Assembly (NCBI RefSeq): GCF_000980835.1
Contig: NZ_CP011312.1
Span: 248,001-312,000 of the forward strand
Origin: Corynebacterium kutscheri
GTDB lineage: Bacteria > Actinomycetota > Actinomycetes > Mycobacteriales > Mycobacteriaceae
Direction: 5' to 3'
DNA: 64,000 bases
The notes under the pieces were generated by a model. It saw nothing but the letters and a program-made list of their open reading frames with translations, made no database searches and had not been told where the DNA came from. Each line of letters opens with the position of its first letter. The first letter of the stretch is position 1. Positions 9,252 to 17,608 of the stretch are shown here, piece after piece. The translations under genes and the position numbers were made by a program.

Positions 9252-10175
9252 TTAATCGGTATCAAAGTCATGTGTTTGTGCATATTGTGTAGCAGGGTGG
9301 CTAGTAAAGGCTTCTGGCATTAATGTACGTGCTGCGGCACGCTGTGTGCATACTTTAACGACGTAGTTATAGTTGTGCTCTCCCATCAGTGCAATGAGTT
9401 CCGATGCACATGTTTTCCATAGTGGTTCAGTATTAGTGTGGCATGTTGGGGCAGTTGTACAGTACCAATCGAAGTCTTCGCCACCATTACCCCAGCCGCG
9501 TCGGTCATACTCAGTAATCGTGGTGCGAAGAATTTCGATGCCGTCAGCGCGTGTCTCATAAGCTTCTAGCCGACGTAAAGGCAGTTGCCAACATACTTCT
9601 GGTTTGACAATGGTTAAATCTTTATTTTCTGCGAGTGCCCATTGGTGGATTGCGCAACCAATACCTGTATCCCATCCACGACGATTAGCAAAGATACAAG
9701 CACCATCGACAAGTTTTGTTTTTAGTGCGGGTTCGGCAATACCTTCTTCGTTATCAAGCTCATCCCATTCCAACCATGGTTCGATATCAGTGTGTGCACT
9801 GGTGATAAATTTGGTTATTTCTTGGGGACGGTATTGCCAGAAGCGTGCTGGCATTTCTACAACTGCATTGTATAGCTGATTGCGGTCTTCTTCATCAGAA
9901 AGAAAAGCCCCATGATTACAGCATCCAACTTCAGCAAGCTCACTATCGATGCCTTGACATTCTGGAGTACCGAATTTACAAGAATAGTGTGATTCAAGCC
10001 ATGTTAAGTCGATGCTGAAAATATGTTCGGGATCTTGGACATCGACAAATTCTAACCATTGCCTTGGGAAATCAGGAGGAAGTTCTTTTCCCGCTGTGAT
10101 GGAATTAGCTGCTGGAGAGGAAAGAGGGAAGCCTAAATAGACTGATTGCGAAGCGAAATCCTGACTGTAATTCAC
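9252..10175 (-). CDS. Conserved cysteine-rich cytosolic protein (Rv0495c-like position)
   Basis: The protein has 307 residues with no signal peptide or membrane segment. Cysteines cluster as C-x7-C then GCC-NHG in residues about 66-90, with further Cys in the GACIFANR...GIGCAIHQW segment near 177 and in EVCWQL near 200. Such spacing suggests a metal or Fe-S site, resembling zinc/iron-chelating families with a CC motif, but I cannot assign it. It begins with GTG 10175, diverges from ppx with 31 bp between starts, and ends 2 bp from the convergent regX3. Its place just before ppx equals Rv0495c of M. tuberculosis, a conserved protein of unknown biochemistry. Confidence 0.7.
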   Translation of the reverse strand: MNYSQDFASQSVYLGFPLSSPAANSITAGKELPPDFPRQWLEFVDVQDPEHIFSIDLTWLESHYSCKFGTPECQGIDSELAEVGCCNHGAFLSDEEDRNQLYNAVVEMPARFWQYRPQEITKFITSAHTDIEPWLEWDELDNEEGIAEPALKTKLVDGACIFANRRGWDTGIGCAIHQWALAENKDLTIVKPEVCWQLPLRRLEAYETRADGIEILRTTITEYDRRGWGNGGEDFDWYCTTAPTCHTNTEPLWKTCASELIALMGEHNYNYVVKVCTQRAAARTLMPEAFTSHPATQYAQTHDFDTD

Positions 10176-10194
10176 ACTTGGACACGCTACCGTC

Positions 10195-10200
10195 TAACCT
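10195..10200 (+). promoter_or_regulatory. -10 element for leaderless ppx transcript
   Basis: TAACCT lies six bases before GTG 10207 and no ribosome binding site is present, fitting a leaderless mRNA. Confidence 0.4.
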
Positions 10201-10206
10201 GAAAGA

Positions 10207-11166
10207 GTGCGATTAGGTGTATTAGACGTGGGAAGCAACACGGTTCATCTGGTGGCGGTTGATGCTAGACAAGGCGGCAGACCGTCACCGATGAGTGATT
10301 GGAAAACCACGTTGAAACTTGTTGAATTTCTTGACAAAGATGGAGCGATTAATCGACGTGGTATTGAGAAACTAACAAAATCGGTTGATGAGGCTCAGCA
10401 ATTAGCTACACAATTAGGCTGTGAAGAAATCATGCCGTTTGCTACTTCTGCTGTGCGTTCTGCAGTAAATGCAGAAGAAGTACTTAACCATGTTGAAAAA
10501 GAGACCGGGGTGCGTCTGCAAATCCTTTCTGGGGCAGATGAGGCACGATTAACATTTTTGTCTGTGCGTCGTTGGTATGGCTGGTCGGCTGGTCGAATAA
10601 TAAACCTCGATATTGGTGGTGGATCTTTGGAAATGTCTACCGGAATTGATGAGGAACCTGATGTGGCGAGATCATTAGATTTAGGCGCTGCACGGCTTAC
10701 CCATAATTGGTTTCATACCGATCCACCTGCACGAAAGAAGATAAATCTTTTACGAGATTATATTGATGCTGAACTTGCTGATGCAGCGAAGGATCTTCGT
10801 GTTCATGGTTCGGCACGTGTTGCTGTGGGCACATCAAAGACGTTTAGAACGCTTGCCCGACTTACCGGTGCGGCACCTTCTTCTGCTGGTTTGCATGTCG
10901 TTCGCGAACTTACTGCCCCAGGTTTGCGACAATTAATCGCCTTTATTTCTCGCATGACTGCCGCAGACAGGGCAGAATTAGAAGGTGTGAGTGCTGATCG
11001 CTCTCATCAAATTGTTGCAGGAGCGCTTGTAGCTGAGGCTGCGATGCGTGCCTTAAATATCGAACGCTTGGAGATTTGTCCATGGGCGTTACGCGAAGGA
11101 GTTATCTTTCGACGTATCGAACAAGGACTACCCACCCGACTAGTGGAGGAAAAGAAAGCGCAATGA
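10207..11166 (+). CDS. ppx2: Exopolyphosphatase / Ppx-GppA family
   Basis: The 319-residue actin-like ATPase-fold protein hydrolyses terminal phosphate of polyphosphate. The phosphate-1 motif [14 protein letters not shown] is at residues 5-18, the phosphate-2 motif [11 protein letters not shown] near 136, and [13 protein letters not shown] near 207. It is the short actinobacterial form lacking the C-terminal HD domain of E. coli Ppx. Its position downstream of senX3-regX3 fits a phosphate theme, and C. glutamicum Ppx2 occupies the same place. The stop overlaps the next gene's start (ATGA), so they are translationally coupled. GppA-type pppGpp hydrolysis cannot be excluded. Confidence 0.88.
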   Translation: MRLGVLDVGSNTVHLVAVDARQGGRPSPMSDWKTTLKLVEFLDKDGAINRRGIEKLTKSVDEAQQLATQLGCEEIMPFATSAVRSAVNAEEVLNHVEKETGVRLQILSGADEARLTFLSVRRWYGWSAGRIINLDIGGGSLEMSTGIDEEPDVARSLDLGAARLTHNWFHTDPPARKKINLLRDYIDAELADAAKDLRVHGSARVAVGTSKTFRTLARLTGAAPSSAGLHVVRELTAPGLRQLIAFISRMTAADRAELEGVSADRSHQIVAGALVAEAAMRALNIERLEICPWALREGVIFRRIEQGLPTRLVEEKKAQ

Positions 11167-11933
11167 GTGAAAAACAACTAACTGTTGCAGAGCTTCTTGC
11201 CCGATCAGGTAAAAAAACGCAAGACTCCACTCCTCGTCGACGTCGTCGAAGTATTGAGGAGGGTGGCGTCTCGATTGCCGAGCTCACAGGCAACTTACCT
11301 AAAGTTGATGCAACCCCGAAACAAGGAAGACACACCTCAGAGTCTCTGAGCGAAGAGAAAACACTTGCTGAAGCAGAGCTTGTTACTCAAGAGGATGGGG
11401 TTACACATGCTTCTGGAGAAGATCAACCAGCTGTAGCAGAAGAGACAGCTTTTGAGAAGTCTGTTGCACCAAGTGATGACGAAACAATTGTGTTGAGCGT
11501 CGTTAGTGAAGACGATCCAGTTCGGTTAACCACTGACACCTTCCCTGCAGTAGATCCGGATGAAGCTGCAACAACGGTTATCCCAGTTAGTGCTGAGCTG
11601 GCTGAAATTGAAGAGACTAAGACCGTCGCCCCGGCTGTTGAGTTGATTGATGACACAGTAGTTGCTGAGGATGAGAATGAGGAAAAGATTTCTTATCGGA
11701 GTGTATTGGGTATGGCAGTAGTCGGTATTGTTCTTGGAGTTGCCGTATTTTTGGGGTTCCAGCAGTTATGGCAAACCCTGAATCGGCCTATCGTGGCTGC
11801 GCTTGCTCTAGCCGTTACTGGTGCAATGATTGGTTTAGTTCATGCGCTTCGCACTAATCGTGATGGACTAAGTATGGTGTTAGCCGGAATCGTTGGTTTA
11901 GTGATGACTTTCGGACCATTGTTTATTATTTGA
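11163..11933 (+). CDS. Conserved membrane protein with acidic N-terminal region (Rv0497-like)
   Basis: The protein has 256 residues and starts at ATG 11163, overlapping the ppx stop by 4 bp. Residues 1-45 hold a basic patch (PRRRRRS) and a conserved EEGGVSIAELTG motif. Residues about 60-180 are low-complexity, rich in Glu, Ala, Val and Thr, and likely disordered in the cytoplasm. The C-terminal 80 residues form three hydrophobic helices. The same arrangement after ppx is found in mycobacteria (Rv0497). Function is unknown. Coupling to ppx suggests a linked role, which is inference. A strong terminator follows. Confidence 0.8.
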   Translation: MSEKQLTVAELLARSGKKTQDSTPRRRRRSIEEGGVSIAELTGNLPKVDATPKQGRHTSESLSEEKTLAEAELVTQEDGVTHASGEDQPAVAEETAFEKSVAPSDDETIVLSVVSEDDPVRLTTDTFPAVDPDEAATTVIPVSAELAEIEETKTVAPAVELIDDTVVAEDENEEKISYRSVLGMAVVGIVLGVAVFLGFQQLWQTLNRPIVAALALAVTGAMIGLVHALRTNRDGLSMVLAGIVGLVMTFGPLFII

Positions 11934-11943
11934 CAACATTCAT

Positions 11944-11980
11944 AAAAGAAGCCGAAGTAACTCTTACTTCGGCTTCTTTT
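11944..11980 (+). terminator. Intrinsic terminator after ppx operon
   Basis: A perfect 17-bp stem (AAAAGAAGCCGAAGTAA and complement) with a CTC loop ends in TTTT; A-rich on the other side. Confidence 0.92.
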
Positions 11981-12017
11981 ATGTGCATGATAGATCTATT
12001 CGTGGCAGGGTGGACGT

Positions 12018-12824
12018 ATGAAAACTATTGCAGTAATTGGTGGCGGAAAAATTGGTGAGTCGCTTATCGTTGGGCTCATTAAGAATGGGCATAATCCCAA
12101 AGATATTCGAGTTACTAATCGCAATGCAGAACGAGGGCACTATTTAAAGGAGACTTATCAGGTACAAACCTCTCAAGATAATGCGGCAGTTGTAGATGAT
12201 GCAGACTTCGTTTTTTTATGTGTAAAACCGAAGCAGAGTATTGCTGTTGTTGAAGAGATTGCGAGTGTGATTGATAACAATGATTCGACAATATTAGTTT
12301 CTATGGCTGCGGGTATTTCAACAGCGAAGATAGAAGAAATTCTAGCTGTGGGGGCGCCTGTAGTAAGAGTAATGCCAAATACACCTATGTTGGTTGGACA
12401 GGGAATGAGTGCGCTGTCGGCTGGAAAATTTGTCAGTAAAGAGCAGCTTAGTGAAGTTGTTGATTTGCTTAGTTCTGTGGGTAAAGTGCGAATAGTTGAT
12501 GAAACCGATATGGATGCAGTCACCGCTATGTCTGGTTCATCACCAGCGTATTTATTTTTCCTCTCGGAAGCGCTTATAGATGCAGGTGTAAATCTTGGTT
12601 TAACGCGTAGTGCAGCTCGTGAACTTAGTGTGCAGGCTCTTTATGGCGCAGCAACAATGTTGGCTGAAACTGATGAAGAACCAGTGATATTGCGTGCGAA
12701 TGTATCCTCGCCAGCTGGGGCTACAGTAGCTGCTATTCGTGAGTTTGAAGAGTCAGGACTGCGTGGTGCTGTTTATCGAGCTACACATGCTTGTGCAGAG
12801 CGTTCAGCAGAGTTAGGTAAATAA
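12018..12824 (+). CDS. proC: Pyrroline-5-carboxylate reductase
   Basis: ProC makes L-proline from 1-pyrroline-5-carboxylate with NAD(P)H. The Rossmann motif [11 protein letters not shown] is at residues 6-16. The C-terminal domain has [16 protein letters not shown] near residue 170 and the family signature [21 protein letters not shown] near 233. The 268-residue length is typical. It lies alone between two terminator-bounded regions; the same ppx-proC-HTH-bS22 order occurs in mycobacteria (Rv0496-Rv0500B). Confidence 0.95.
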   Translation: MKTIAVIGGGKIGESLIVGLIKNGHNPKDIRVTNRNAERGHYLKETYQVQTSQDNAAVVDDADFVFLCVKPKQSIAVVEEIASVIDNNDSTILVSMAAGISTAKIEEILAVGAPVVRVMPNTPMLVGQGMSALSAGKFVSKEQLSEVVDLLSSVGKVRIVDETDMDAVTAMSGSSPAYLFFLSEALIDAGVNLGLTRSAARELSVQALYGAATMLAETDEEPVILRANVSSPAGATVAAIREFEESGLRGAVYRATHACAERSAELGK

Positions 12825-13064
12825 TAAAAATCAAGCATCTCCTTAACAACTGTGACAAATGTCGCCTTCTGTGCTGCCGAGTGAAAAAACATTAAGAGCA
12901 GTGCTTTTCTGTAGCCTCAGGGGTGAATTTGTGTCACAGCATTAAAATTTTTCTCTTTAAGTCGCATTAGTCACAGGGTTCACGCTAAGCTTTTTGAAGC
13001 ACGTGCGTGACCGTTCTGCGGGAGGGGAAGCCTGCAGCGCGCCACTTGCTGAAGGGTTAAAATT
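12825..13064. other. proC-HTH intergenic region with repeated GTGAC/GTCAC motifs
   Basis: In 240 bp there are TGTGACAAATGTC (about 12850), TGTGTCACAG (about 12932) and TTAGTCACAG (about 12967). These resemble half-sites or imperfect versions of the GlxR/CRP box TGTGA-N6-TCACA, but none matches fully. It probably contains the promoter for the small HTH gene; no clear -35/-10 pair was chosen. Confidence 0.3.
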
Positions 13065-13256
13065 ATGGCAAATGAAGATAAAGGAACTTTTTTAACTGTC
13101 GCAGAGGTTGCGGAGATTATGCGTGTCTCTAAGATGACAGTTTATCGCTTAGTTCACTCTGGTGATCTTCCAGCGGTTCGCGTTGGACGTTCCTTCCGTG
13201 TTCATGAAAAGACCGTTAATGAGTATTTATCCTCTTCGTACTATCAAGCAGGTTAG
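13065..13256 (+). CDS. Small MerR/excisionase-type HTH DNA-binding protein (BldC/Rv0500A-like)
   Basis: The 63-residue protein is a single winged-helix of the excisionase/MerR class: LTVAEVAEIMRVSKMTVYRLVHSGDLPAVRVGR followed by SFRVHEKTVNEYL. It lacks any effector domain. Homologues are Rv0500A in mycobacteria and BldC in Streptomyces, a developmental regulator that binds DNA cooperatively. It is not linked to any integrase here, so it is not a phage excisionase. AAGGGT upstream of ATG 13065 is a weak ribosome site. A strong terminator follows. Confidence 0.85.
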   Translation: MANEDKGTFLTVAEVAEIMRVSKMTVYRLVHSGDLPAVRVGRSFRVHEKTVNEYLSSSYYQAG

Positions 13257-13283
13257 AAAACTGTTAATTGGTTTTTTCTTCAG

Positions 13284-13320
13284 AATCGATATCACGTGAA
13301 AGTGATATCGATTTTGTTTT
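13284..13320 (+). terminator. Intrinsic terminator after HTH gene
   Basis: A 12-bp perfect stem (AATCGATATCAC and complement), loop GTGAAA, followed by TTGTTTT. Confidence 0.88.
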
Positions 13321-13647
13321 ATCGCTGCCATATAGAAACAACATTAAATGTAGGCAAACATACATAATGTTGAGAGGAACTATTGACGGAATTCAAAGTG
13401 GTTTTTGGTTGTTTTTATGCCCTTTACCGGCGCGAATTTGTTCAATGGTTTCCCTACTTTTGTAACAAGGTGCAGGTAAACGGTATGATATTCAGCGTTC
13501 GTGTCAGCACTTTGTCTCTTACGGTGACCGGCTATTTTATTAGCTTGGTTCTGCTTGCAGGCGATGTGCACGTCGGCTGCATTGTTTTCCGACCTAAGAG
13601 CGCTGGCAGGCAAGTACGTACACCAACGAAAAGCGAGGATTGCCGTT
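13321..13647 (+). other. Leader/promoter region of bS22 with inverted repeat
   Basis: This 327-bp gap has no convincing gene; open frames here lack start signals and homology. It holds an inverted repeat at 13339-13372 (CAACATTA ... TAATGTTG with inner ATGTA/TACAT) and a likely promoter at 13460-13489. The long transcribed leader (about 150 nt) before bS22 has no structure I can name. Confidence 0.5.
13460..13489 (+). promoter_or_regulatory. Probable promoter for bS22
   Basis: TTGTAA (13460-13465) and TATGAT (13484-13489) are separated by 18 bp, a reasonable sigma-A-type pair. It is the best match in the gap before bS22. Confidence 0.45.
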
Positions 13648-13749
13648 ATGGGTTCCGTCATTAAAAAGCGTCGTAAGCGCATGTCCAAGAAGAAGCACCG
13701 TAAGCTGCTTCGCCGCACTCGTGTTCAGCGTCGTAAACTCGGCAAGTAA
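13648..13749 (+). CDS. Small ribosomal subunit protein bS22 (33 aa)
   Basis: The 33-residue protein is almost entirely Lys/Arg (begins [17 protein letters not shown], ends [12 protein letters not shown]). It matches the actinobacterial protein Rv0500B, seen in mycobacterial ribosome structures as bS22 near the decoding region of the 30S subunit. AGGA lies about nine bases before ATG 13648. It is too short for many gene finders. It follows the small HTH gene as in mycobacteria and ends just before a terminator. Confidence 0.93.
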
Positions 13750-13760
13750 GTCGAATATCT

Positions 13761-13803
13761 ATGCCCACTCTTTAGCTAATGGAAAAGGGTGGGTATTTTT
13801 TAT
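13761..13803 (+). terminator. Intrinsic terminator after bS22
   Basis: TGCCCACTCTTT pairs with AAAGGGTGGGTA (one G-T pair and slight end mismatch), loop about ten bases, followed by TTTTTT. Confidence 0.75.
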
Positions 13804-13929
13804 CCCTTATTTAGGGGTAATAGAAAAAATTTTCACGAGAGGTTGTCACTGTGAGGCCTAAAAAAGCGTCTAACTTCTTTGAACGTCGTAATTCCGCGGC
13901 GAGCACAGTGCCAAAACAAGGAGTATTTA

Positions 13930-14712
13930 ATGACATCCTCACAAAATGTGGAAGAAGTTTATTACAGTCACTGCAACCCACATGATACAGTCCACGCGAA
14001 GTATCATATGAAGCGAAATCGAGAAGAGCTTGCATATTGGGATAGCATTGTCGCTACAGAAGTAGTAGACCTTATGGCAGAGGCACGGAAGCTTAGTAAA
14101 TATTTGCCACTCGGTGCTGCTGAAATCCGAAAAAATATTAAAGCTATTCAATTTTTGCGTCTTGTTCCTGAGTTTTTCTTATATCTCAAAGAAAGCGGTG
14201 CTTTTGATATTGGGAGGATAGCTGCCTTAGCACAAGGACATGAGCATCTGAGTGAAAAAGAAATTATAGGTAAAGACACGCAATTATGTAAGCGGTTTCG
14301 TCCAGAAACTCAGGGACAGAAATTACCTTGTGCTGGTTATTTGCTAAGGACTATACGTCAAGATACTGGTGCTCCAGTGCAATCGTTAAAGAAGGATGCT
14401 GATAGAAGCAGTAATCGAAGTGTAGATCGTAATGAACCTGGAGTTTATACAGAGCGTCTTGCCAATGGGTTAATGTCTATCGTTGGTGTTTTTGATAAAG
14501 ACGATGCACTATTGCTTATGAACTGTATTCAGCGCTGCGCGGAGATACTTGGTATTACACGGGCAGAAGCATTAGTAGGCTTAATTACTTTTAGTTTTCA
14601 AGAATTAGTGCGCAGCAAAGATACTAAAGGCTTTGTTCAAAGTAGTAATACTAAACGACAACGAGATCTTGATCGTCGTAATCGACGGCGGGCGAGGCGA
14701 CGGAATCATTAG
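13930..14712 (+). CDS. DUF222/13E12-like protein without HNH domain (orphan)
   Basis: The protein has 260 residues; ATG 13930 has a good AAGGAG site at 13917-13922. The middle (FLYLKESGAFDIGRIAAL) and the segment LANGLMSIVGVFDKDDALLLMNCIQR...TRAEALVGL resemble the helical DUF222 region of actinobacterial 13E12-repeat proteins, which normally precedes an HNH nuclease domain. Here no HNH motif follows: the protein ends in a strongly basic tail (DRRNRRRARRRNH). No membrane segment is seen. It has no counterpart at this place in mycobacteria, so it is probably lineage-specific. The stop overlaps the convergent HAD gene's stop by 3 bp. Family assignment is tentative. Confidence 0.5.
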   Translation: MTSSQNVEEVYYSHCNPHDTVHAKYHMKRNREELAYWDSIVATEVVDLMAEARKLSKYLPLGAAEIRKNIKAIQFLRLVPEFFLYLKESGAFDIGRIAALAQGHEHLSEKEIIGKDTQLCKRFRPETQGQKLPCAGYLLRTIRQDTGAPVQSLKKDADRSSNRSVDRNEPGVYTERLANGLMSIVGVFDKDDALLLMNCIQRCAEILGITRAEALVGLITFSFQELVRSKDTKGFVQSSNTKRQRDLDRRNRRRARRRNH

Positions 14713-15767
14713 TCCGATAGTTGTGATCTAATACGCTGAAGCATTTTAATTATGGAGAAGAATATAGCTGCGCTAAGCGTTGGGATTCCGTAGTTGTTGA
14801 TAGCTTTTCGCCAACTTCGAAAATCACGGATCGGCCAGTTATTTTGCTTTGCTACTCGACGTAGATGTTTATCTGGATTGATAGCTACAGCGGTGCCAAC
14901 CATGTTGAGCATAGGAAGGTCATTAATAGAATCTGAATACGCTGTGCACTTGCTTAGGTCTAATCGTTCTAGACTCGACAATGCAGCAACGGCGTAGCTC
15001 TTTCCTGGTCCGTGGAGAATATCGCCAACAAGACGGCCAGTGAAATAGCCATCTTTTTGCTCAGGTACAGTACCAATTGCCCCGGTGAAACCTAAGCGCT
15101 GCGCAAGTACTTGCCCCAGTTGTACAGGTGTGGCAGAAACTAGCCACACCTGTTGTCCGCGTGCAATATGTTCTTCGGCTAGCTGTTGAGTTCCTGGCCA
15201 TAGTTTTTCGCTGATATTAGTATCAACGATTTCTTCACATAATTGAGTTAGTTCTTTAACGGAACGCCCTTTGATAAAAGCTAGTGCTTGTTGTCGACCT
15301 TCCATGATGTCACTGAAGTTTTCTGATCCTGTGACGCGAAATTTAATTTGTTTCCATGCCACAGGGATAATTTCTGAGATTTTAAAATAGCGTCTTTTAG
15401 CAAGTCCATAAGCGAATGCGATGAGTGATGACCCCTGTATGAGGGTGTTATCAATATCGAAGAAAGCAGCTACACCATTATCTGGAGTGATGTGTGGGTC
15501 AGGTGTGGTTGTGGAGGTGTTTATTGCAGCTTGAAAAGAACCGCTAACAGTTTCAAGACCAGTAGTAAAGTCGGAAAATTCCAGTCCATAAAGATCTGCA
15601 ATGGCTTGTGCTGCTGCAGCTTCACCGGCAGATCGTTGAGTCATATTATTGACTGGAGGCAAAGCATGTTTTTCGAAAAAACGGCGTAAATTTCCGCGTG
15701 TTGCACTCCATTCAGCAAGGAATTCTTCTGGGCTAAGCTGCCAATTTTCGTCTGCATGGGAATTCAT
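14709..15767 (-). CDS. HAD-IB family phosphatase (SerB1-like)
   Basis: The protein has 352 residues. After an N-terminal region of about 100 residues comes the HAD core: FFDIDNTLIQGSS (nucleophile DxD, residue about 101), SATPV (motif II) near 218, and YSDSINDLPML (motif IV, acidic pair) near 283. The C-terminus has a hydrophobic stretch (TLSAAIFFSIIKML) that may anchor it. It matches the family annotated as SerB1 (Rv0505c) in mycobacteria; phosphoserine as substrate is unproven. ATG 15767 is chosen; a longer frame starts upstream but overlaps the divergent glutaredoxin gene. Upstream GGAGAAAG lies somewhat far. Confidence 0.8.
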   Translation of the reverse strand: MNSHADENWQLSPEEFLAEWSATRGNLRRFFEKHALPPVNNMTQRSAGEAAAAQAIADLYGLEFSDFTTGLETVSGSFQAAINTSTTTPDPHITPDNGVAAFFDIDNTLIQGSSLIAFAYGLAKRRYFKISEIIPVAWKQIKFRVTGSENFSDIMEGRQQALAFIKGRSVKELTQLCEEIVDTNISEKLWPGTQQLAEEHIARGQQVWLVSATPVQLGQVLAQRLGFTGAIGTVPEQKDGYFTGRLVGDILHGPGKSYAVAALSSLERLDLSKCTAYSDSINDLPMLNMVGTAVAINPDKHLRRVAKQNNWPIRDFRSWRKAINNYGIPTLSAAIFFSIIKMLQRIRSQLSD

Positions 15768-15835
15768 GATGGTAGTAGCAGTCTTTCTCCAATAAACGAG
15801 TAATCTAATTGATTCATCGTACTGTGTGAAGGAGA

Positions 15836-16078
15836 ATGAATGTGCAACACATTGTGGAGTTAATGGTGCGGGAAACATGTGGTTCATGTAAGCGGATAGC
15901 TGAGCAAATAAGACCTGTTATTAAACAGTACAATGCGATTTTTATTATCCGAGATGTTGACTTAGATCCTGCACTGAGTTCAGAATTTGGCGATAGGGTT
16001 CCCGTTATCGTTGTAGATGGTGAAGAATTTGCATGTTGGGAAGTTGATAATAACGAGTTAGCACAGGCTTTGTTGTAG
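15836..16078 (+). CDS. Glutaredoxin-like / thioredoxin-fold protein
   Basis: The 80-residue protein has a redox motif CGSC (about residues 15-18), preceded by LMVRET, and cis-proline in RVPVIVVDGEEF, typical of the small glutaredoxin-like DUF836 family. It equals Rv0508 just upstream of hemA. GGAG is only two bases from the ATG at 15836, so GTG 15842, eight bases from that site, may be the true start. Redox partner is unknown; mycothiol is the likely thiol in this organism. Confidence 0.85.
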   Translation: MNVQHIVELMVRETCGSCKRIAEQIRPVIKQYNAIFIIRDVDLDPALSSEFGDRVPVIVVDGEEFACWEVDNNELAQALL

Positions 16079-16111
16079 CAACCCTCTAAAATAACTAGCG
16101 TTAATACATCG

Positions 16112-16160
16112 ACCTAACCGCCTAGCTATCCATCTTTTGGTGGATGTATTCTTGTTAGGT
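16112..16160 (+). promoter_or_regulatory. Nested hairpin in hemA upstream region
   Basis: ACCTAAC (16112-16118) pairs with GTTAGGT (16154-16160), and inside it ATCCA (16128-16132) pairs with TGGAT (16141-16145). It lies between the glutaredoxin stop and the hemA start. There is no T-run, so it is more likely a regulatory element or operator than a terminator. In C. diphtheriae hemA is repressed by the heme-responsive HrrA and ChrA regulators; whether this is their site is unknown. Confidence 0.35.
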
Positions 16161-16250
16161 TATTGATGGAAAAATTTAGGGCAGAAATGTGCTTAAGAGA
16201 ACATTAAACTATCTTGGGCTTAGCAGGGAATTGAAAGCGGTGGTTGCACA

Positions 16251-17600
16251 GTGAGCGTGCTTGTTGTGGGGATGTCTCATAGATCAGCACCCGTAGCGCT
16301 TTTAGAGCAGCTCAGTATGGCCGATGATATCCGGACTCGAACAGTTGCCGAGTTGGTGAGTTCTCCTTCCCTAAGCGAGGCGATGATTGTTTCTACGTGT
16401 AATCGCCTTGAGGTTTATGCGGTTACCAATAGTTTCCATACGGGCGTTTCTGATGTGGTAAGTATTTTGCATGAGATGAGTGGGGTAGAGATTGATTCTC
16501 TGCGCAGCTATCTCTATGTTCGTTATGCTGATGCTGCTGCTGAACACATGATGGTGGTAGCAAGCGGAATGGACTCCATGGTAGTTGGAGAGCAGCAAAT
16601 AATCGGTCAGGTGCGTGCCGCTTATCAGCATGCGACTGCAGCGGGTACTGTTGGTGCTGCTTTACATGGTTTGGTTCAAGCTGCACTACACGCAGGTAAA
16701 CGCGTTCATTCGGAGACAGCTATTGATGAAGCTGGTGGCTCTATGGTGACCTTCGCGTTCGATGAAGTCCTGGATTTGTATGATCTTCACGAGATCGAGT
16801 TACCGTTGCGTGGTCGCAGCGCACTTGTACTTGGTGCTGGGGCGATGGCATCGCTTGCAGCTACTCACCTAGGAAAACTAGGTATTGATTCGCTTATCAT
16901 TGCAAGCCGAACGAAAGATCGTGCCCAACGTTTAGCTGATCATTCTGTTGAAGCTGGTGTTCCAGCAATAGTTGTTGATTTTGAGGATCGGTTTAGTGTT
17001 CTTCGTGACGTTGACATTGTAGTCAGTGCAACTGGAGCAAATACTTACACAATAAGTGCGGCTGATATGAGTGATTATGGAGAATCGCTTATGGCAGTAG
17101 ATTTATCTTTACCCAGAGACATTAATGATGATGTATCTGTGCTTTCTGGGGTTCAGTTAGTAAACATTGAGAAATTACACGCGCGAAAATATGAAGGTAC
17201 CGGTTCAGTAGGTGATGCACAGCGGATTGTTTCCGAAGAGCTTGCTGCGTATACCTCTGCCCAAAGGGTAAAAGATGTTGCTCCAGCAGTATCTGCTTTA
17301 CGACGGCATGCAGCAGAATTAGTTAGTAATGAATTAGAACGCTTGCATTCGCGCACTCCTGATATGAGCGATCGTGAATTTAACGAGGTTCAGAAGACAG
17401 TGCGTCGTGTCGTCGATAAACTTTTACACCAGCCTATGGTGAGAGTTAAAGAACTAGCAGCAGAGGAAGGGGTAGTAAGTTATGAGTCTGCATTACAAGA
17501 ATTATTTGGACTAGGTGCAGGCGTAAAAGTTGATGTTGCTGAACTGCCGAAAGCGGAAGTAATTCAAGGTGCATCTGAAAAACTTAAAGAAACCCTATAA
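16251..17600 (+). CDS. hemA: Glutamyl-tRNA reductase
   Basis: HemA reduces glutamyl-tRNA to glutamate-1-semialdehyde, the entry step of the C5 heme pathway. The 449-residue protein starts at GTG 16251 ([15 protein letters not shown]). The catalytic Cys is in [11 protein letters not shown] near residue 50. The substrate helix has [19 protein letters not shown] near 106, the NADPH domain [11 protein letters not shown] near 195, and [10 protein letters not shown] near 285. The dimerisation domain follows. First gene of hemA-hemC-hemD-hemB; gaps are 8, 8 and about 100 bp. Confidence 0.96.
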   Translation: MSVLVVGMSHRSAPVALLEQLSMADDIRTRTVAELVSSPSLSEAMIVSTCNRLEVYAVTNSFHTGVSDVVSILHEMSGVEIDSLRSYLYVRYADAAAEHMMVVASGMDSMVVGEQQIIGQVRAAYQHATAAGTVGAALHGLVQAALHAGKRVHSETAIDEAGGSMVTFAFDEVLDLYDLHEIELPLRGRSALVLGAGAMASLAATHLGKLGIDSLIIASRTKDRAQRLADHSVEAGVPAIVVDFEDRFSVLRDVDIVVSATGANTYTISAADMSDYGESLMAVDLSLPRDINDDVSVLSGVQLVNIEKLHARKYEGTGSVGDAQRIVSEELAAYTSAQRVKDVAPAVSALRRHAAELVSNELERLHSRTPDMSDREFNEVQKTVRRVVDKLLHQPMVRVKELAAEEGVVSYESALQELFGLGAGVKVDVAELPKAEVIQGASEKLKETL

Positions 17601-17608
17601 GGAACGTA

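Noticed and set aside
12825..13064. GlxR (CRP-type) binding sites upstream of the HTH gene
   Set aside because: Several GTGAC/GTCAC words are present but none fits TGTGA-N6-TCACA closely enough to call.
13065..13256. Phage excisionase / prophage remnant
   Set aside because: No integrase, attachment repeats or phage genes nearby; synteny shows a core BldC/Rv0500A-type gene.
13383..13664. 93-codon open frame starting TTG in the bS22 leader
   Set aside because: No ribosome binding site, no recognisable domain, and it runs through the bS22 start in another frame; probably chance.
16079..16250. Cobalamin or other riboswitch before hemA
   Set aside because: No conserved riboswitch boxes seen; only simple stems.
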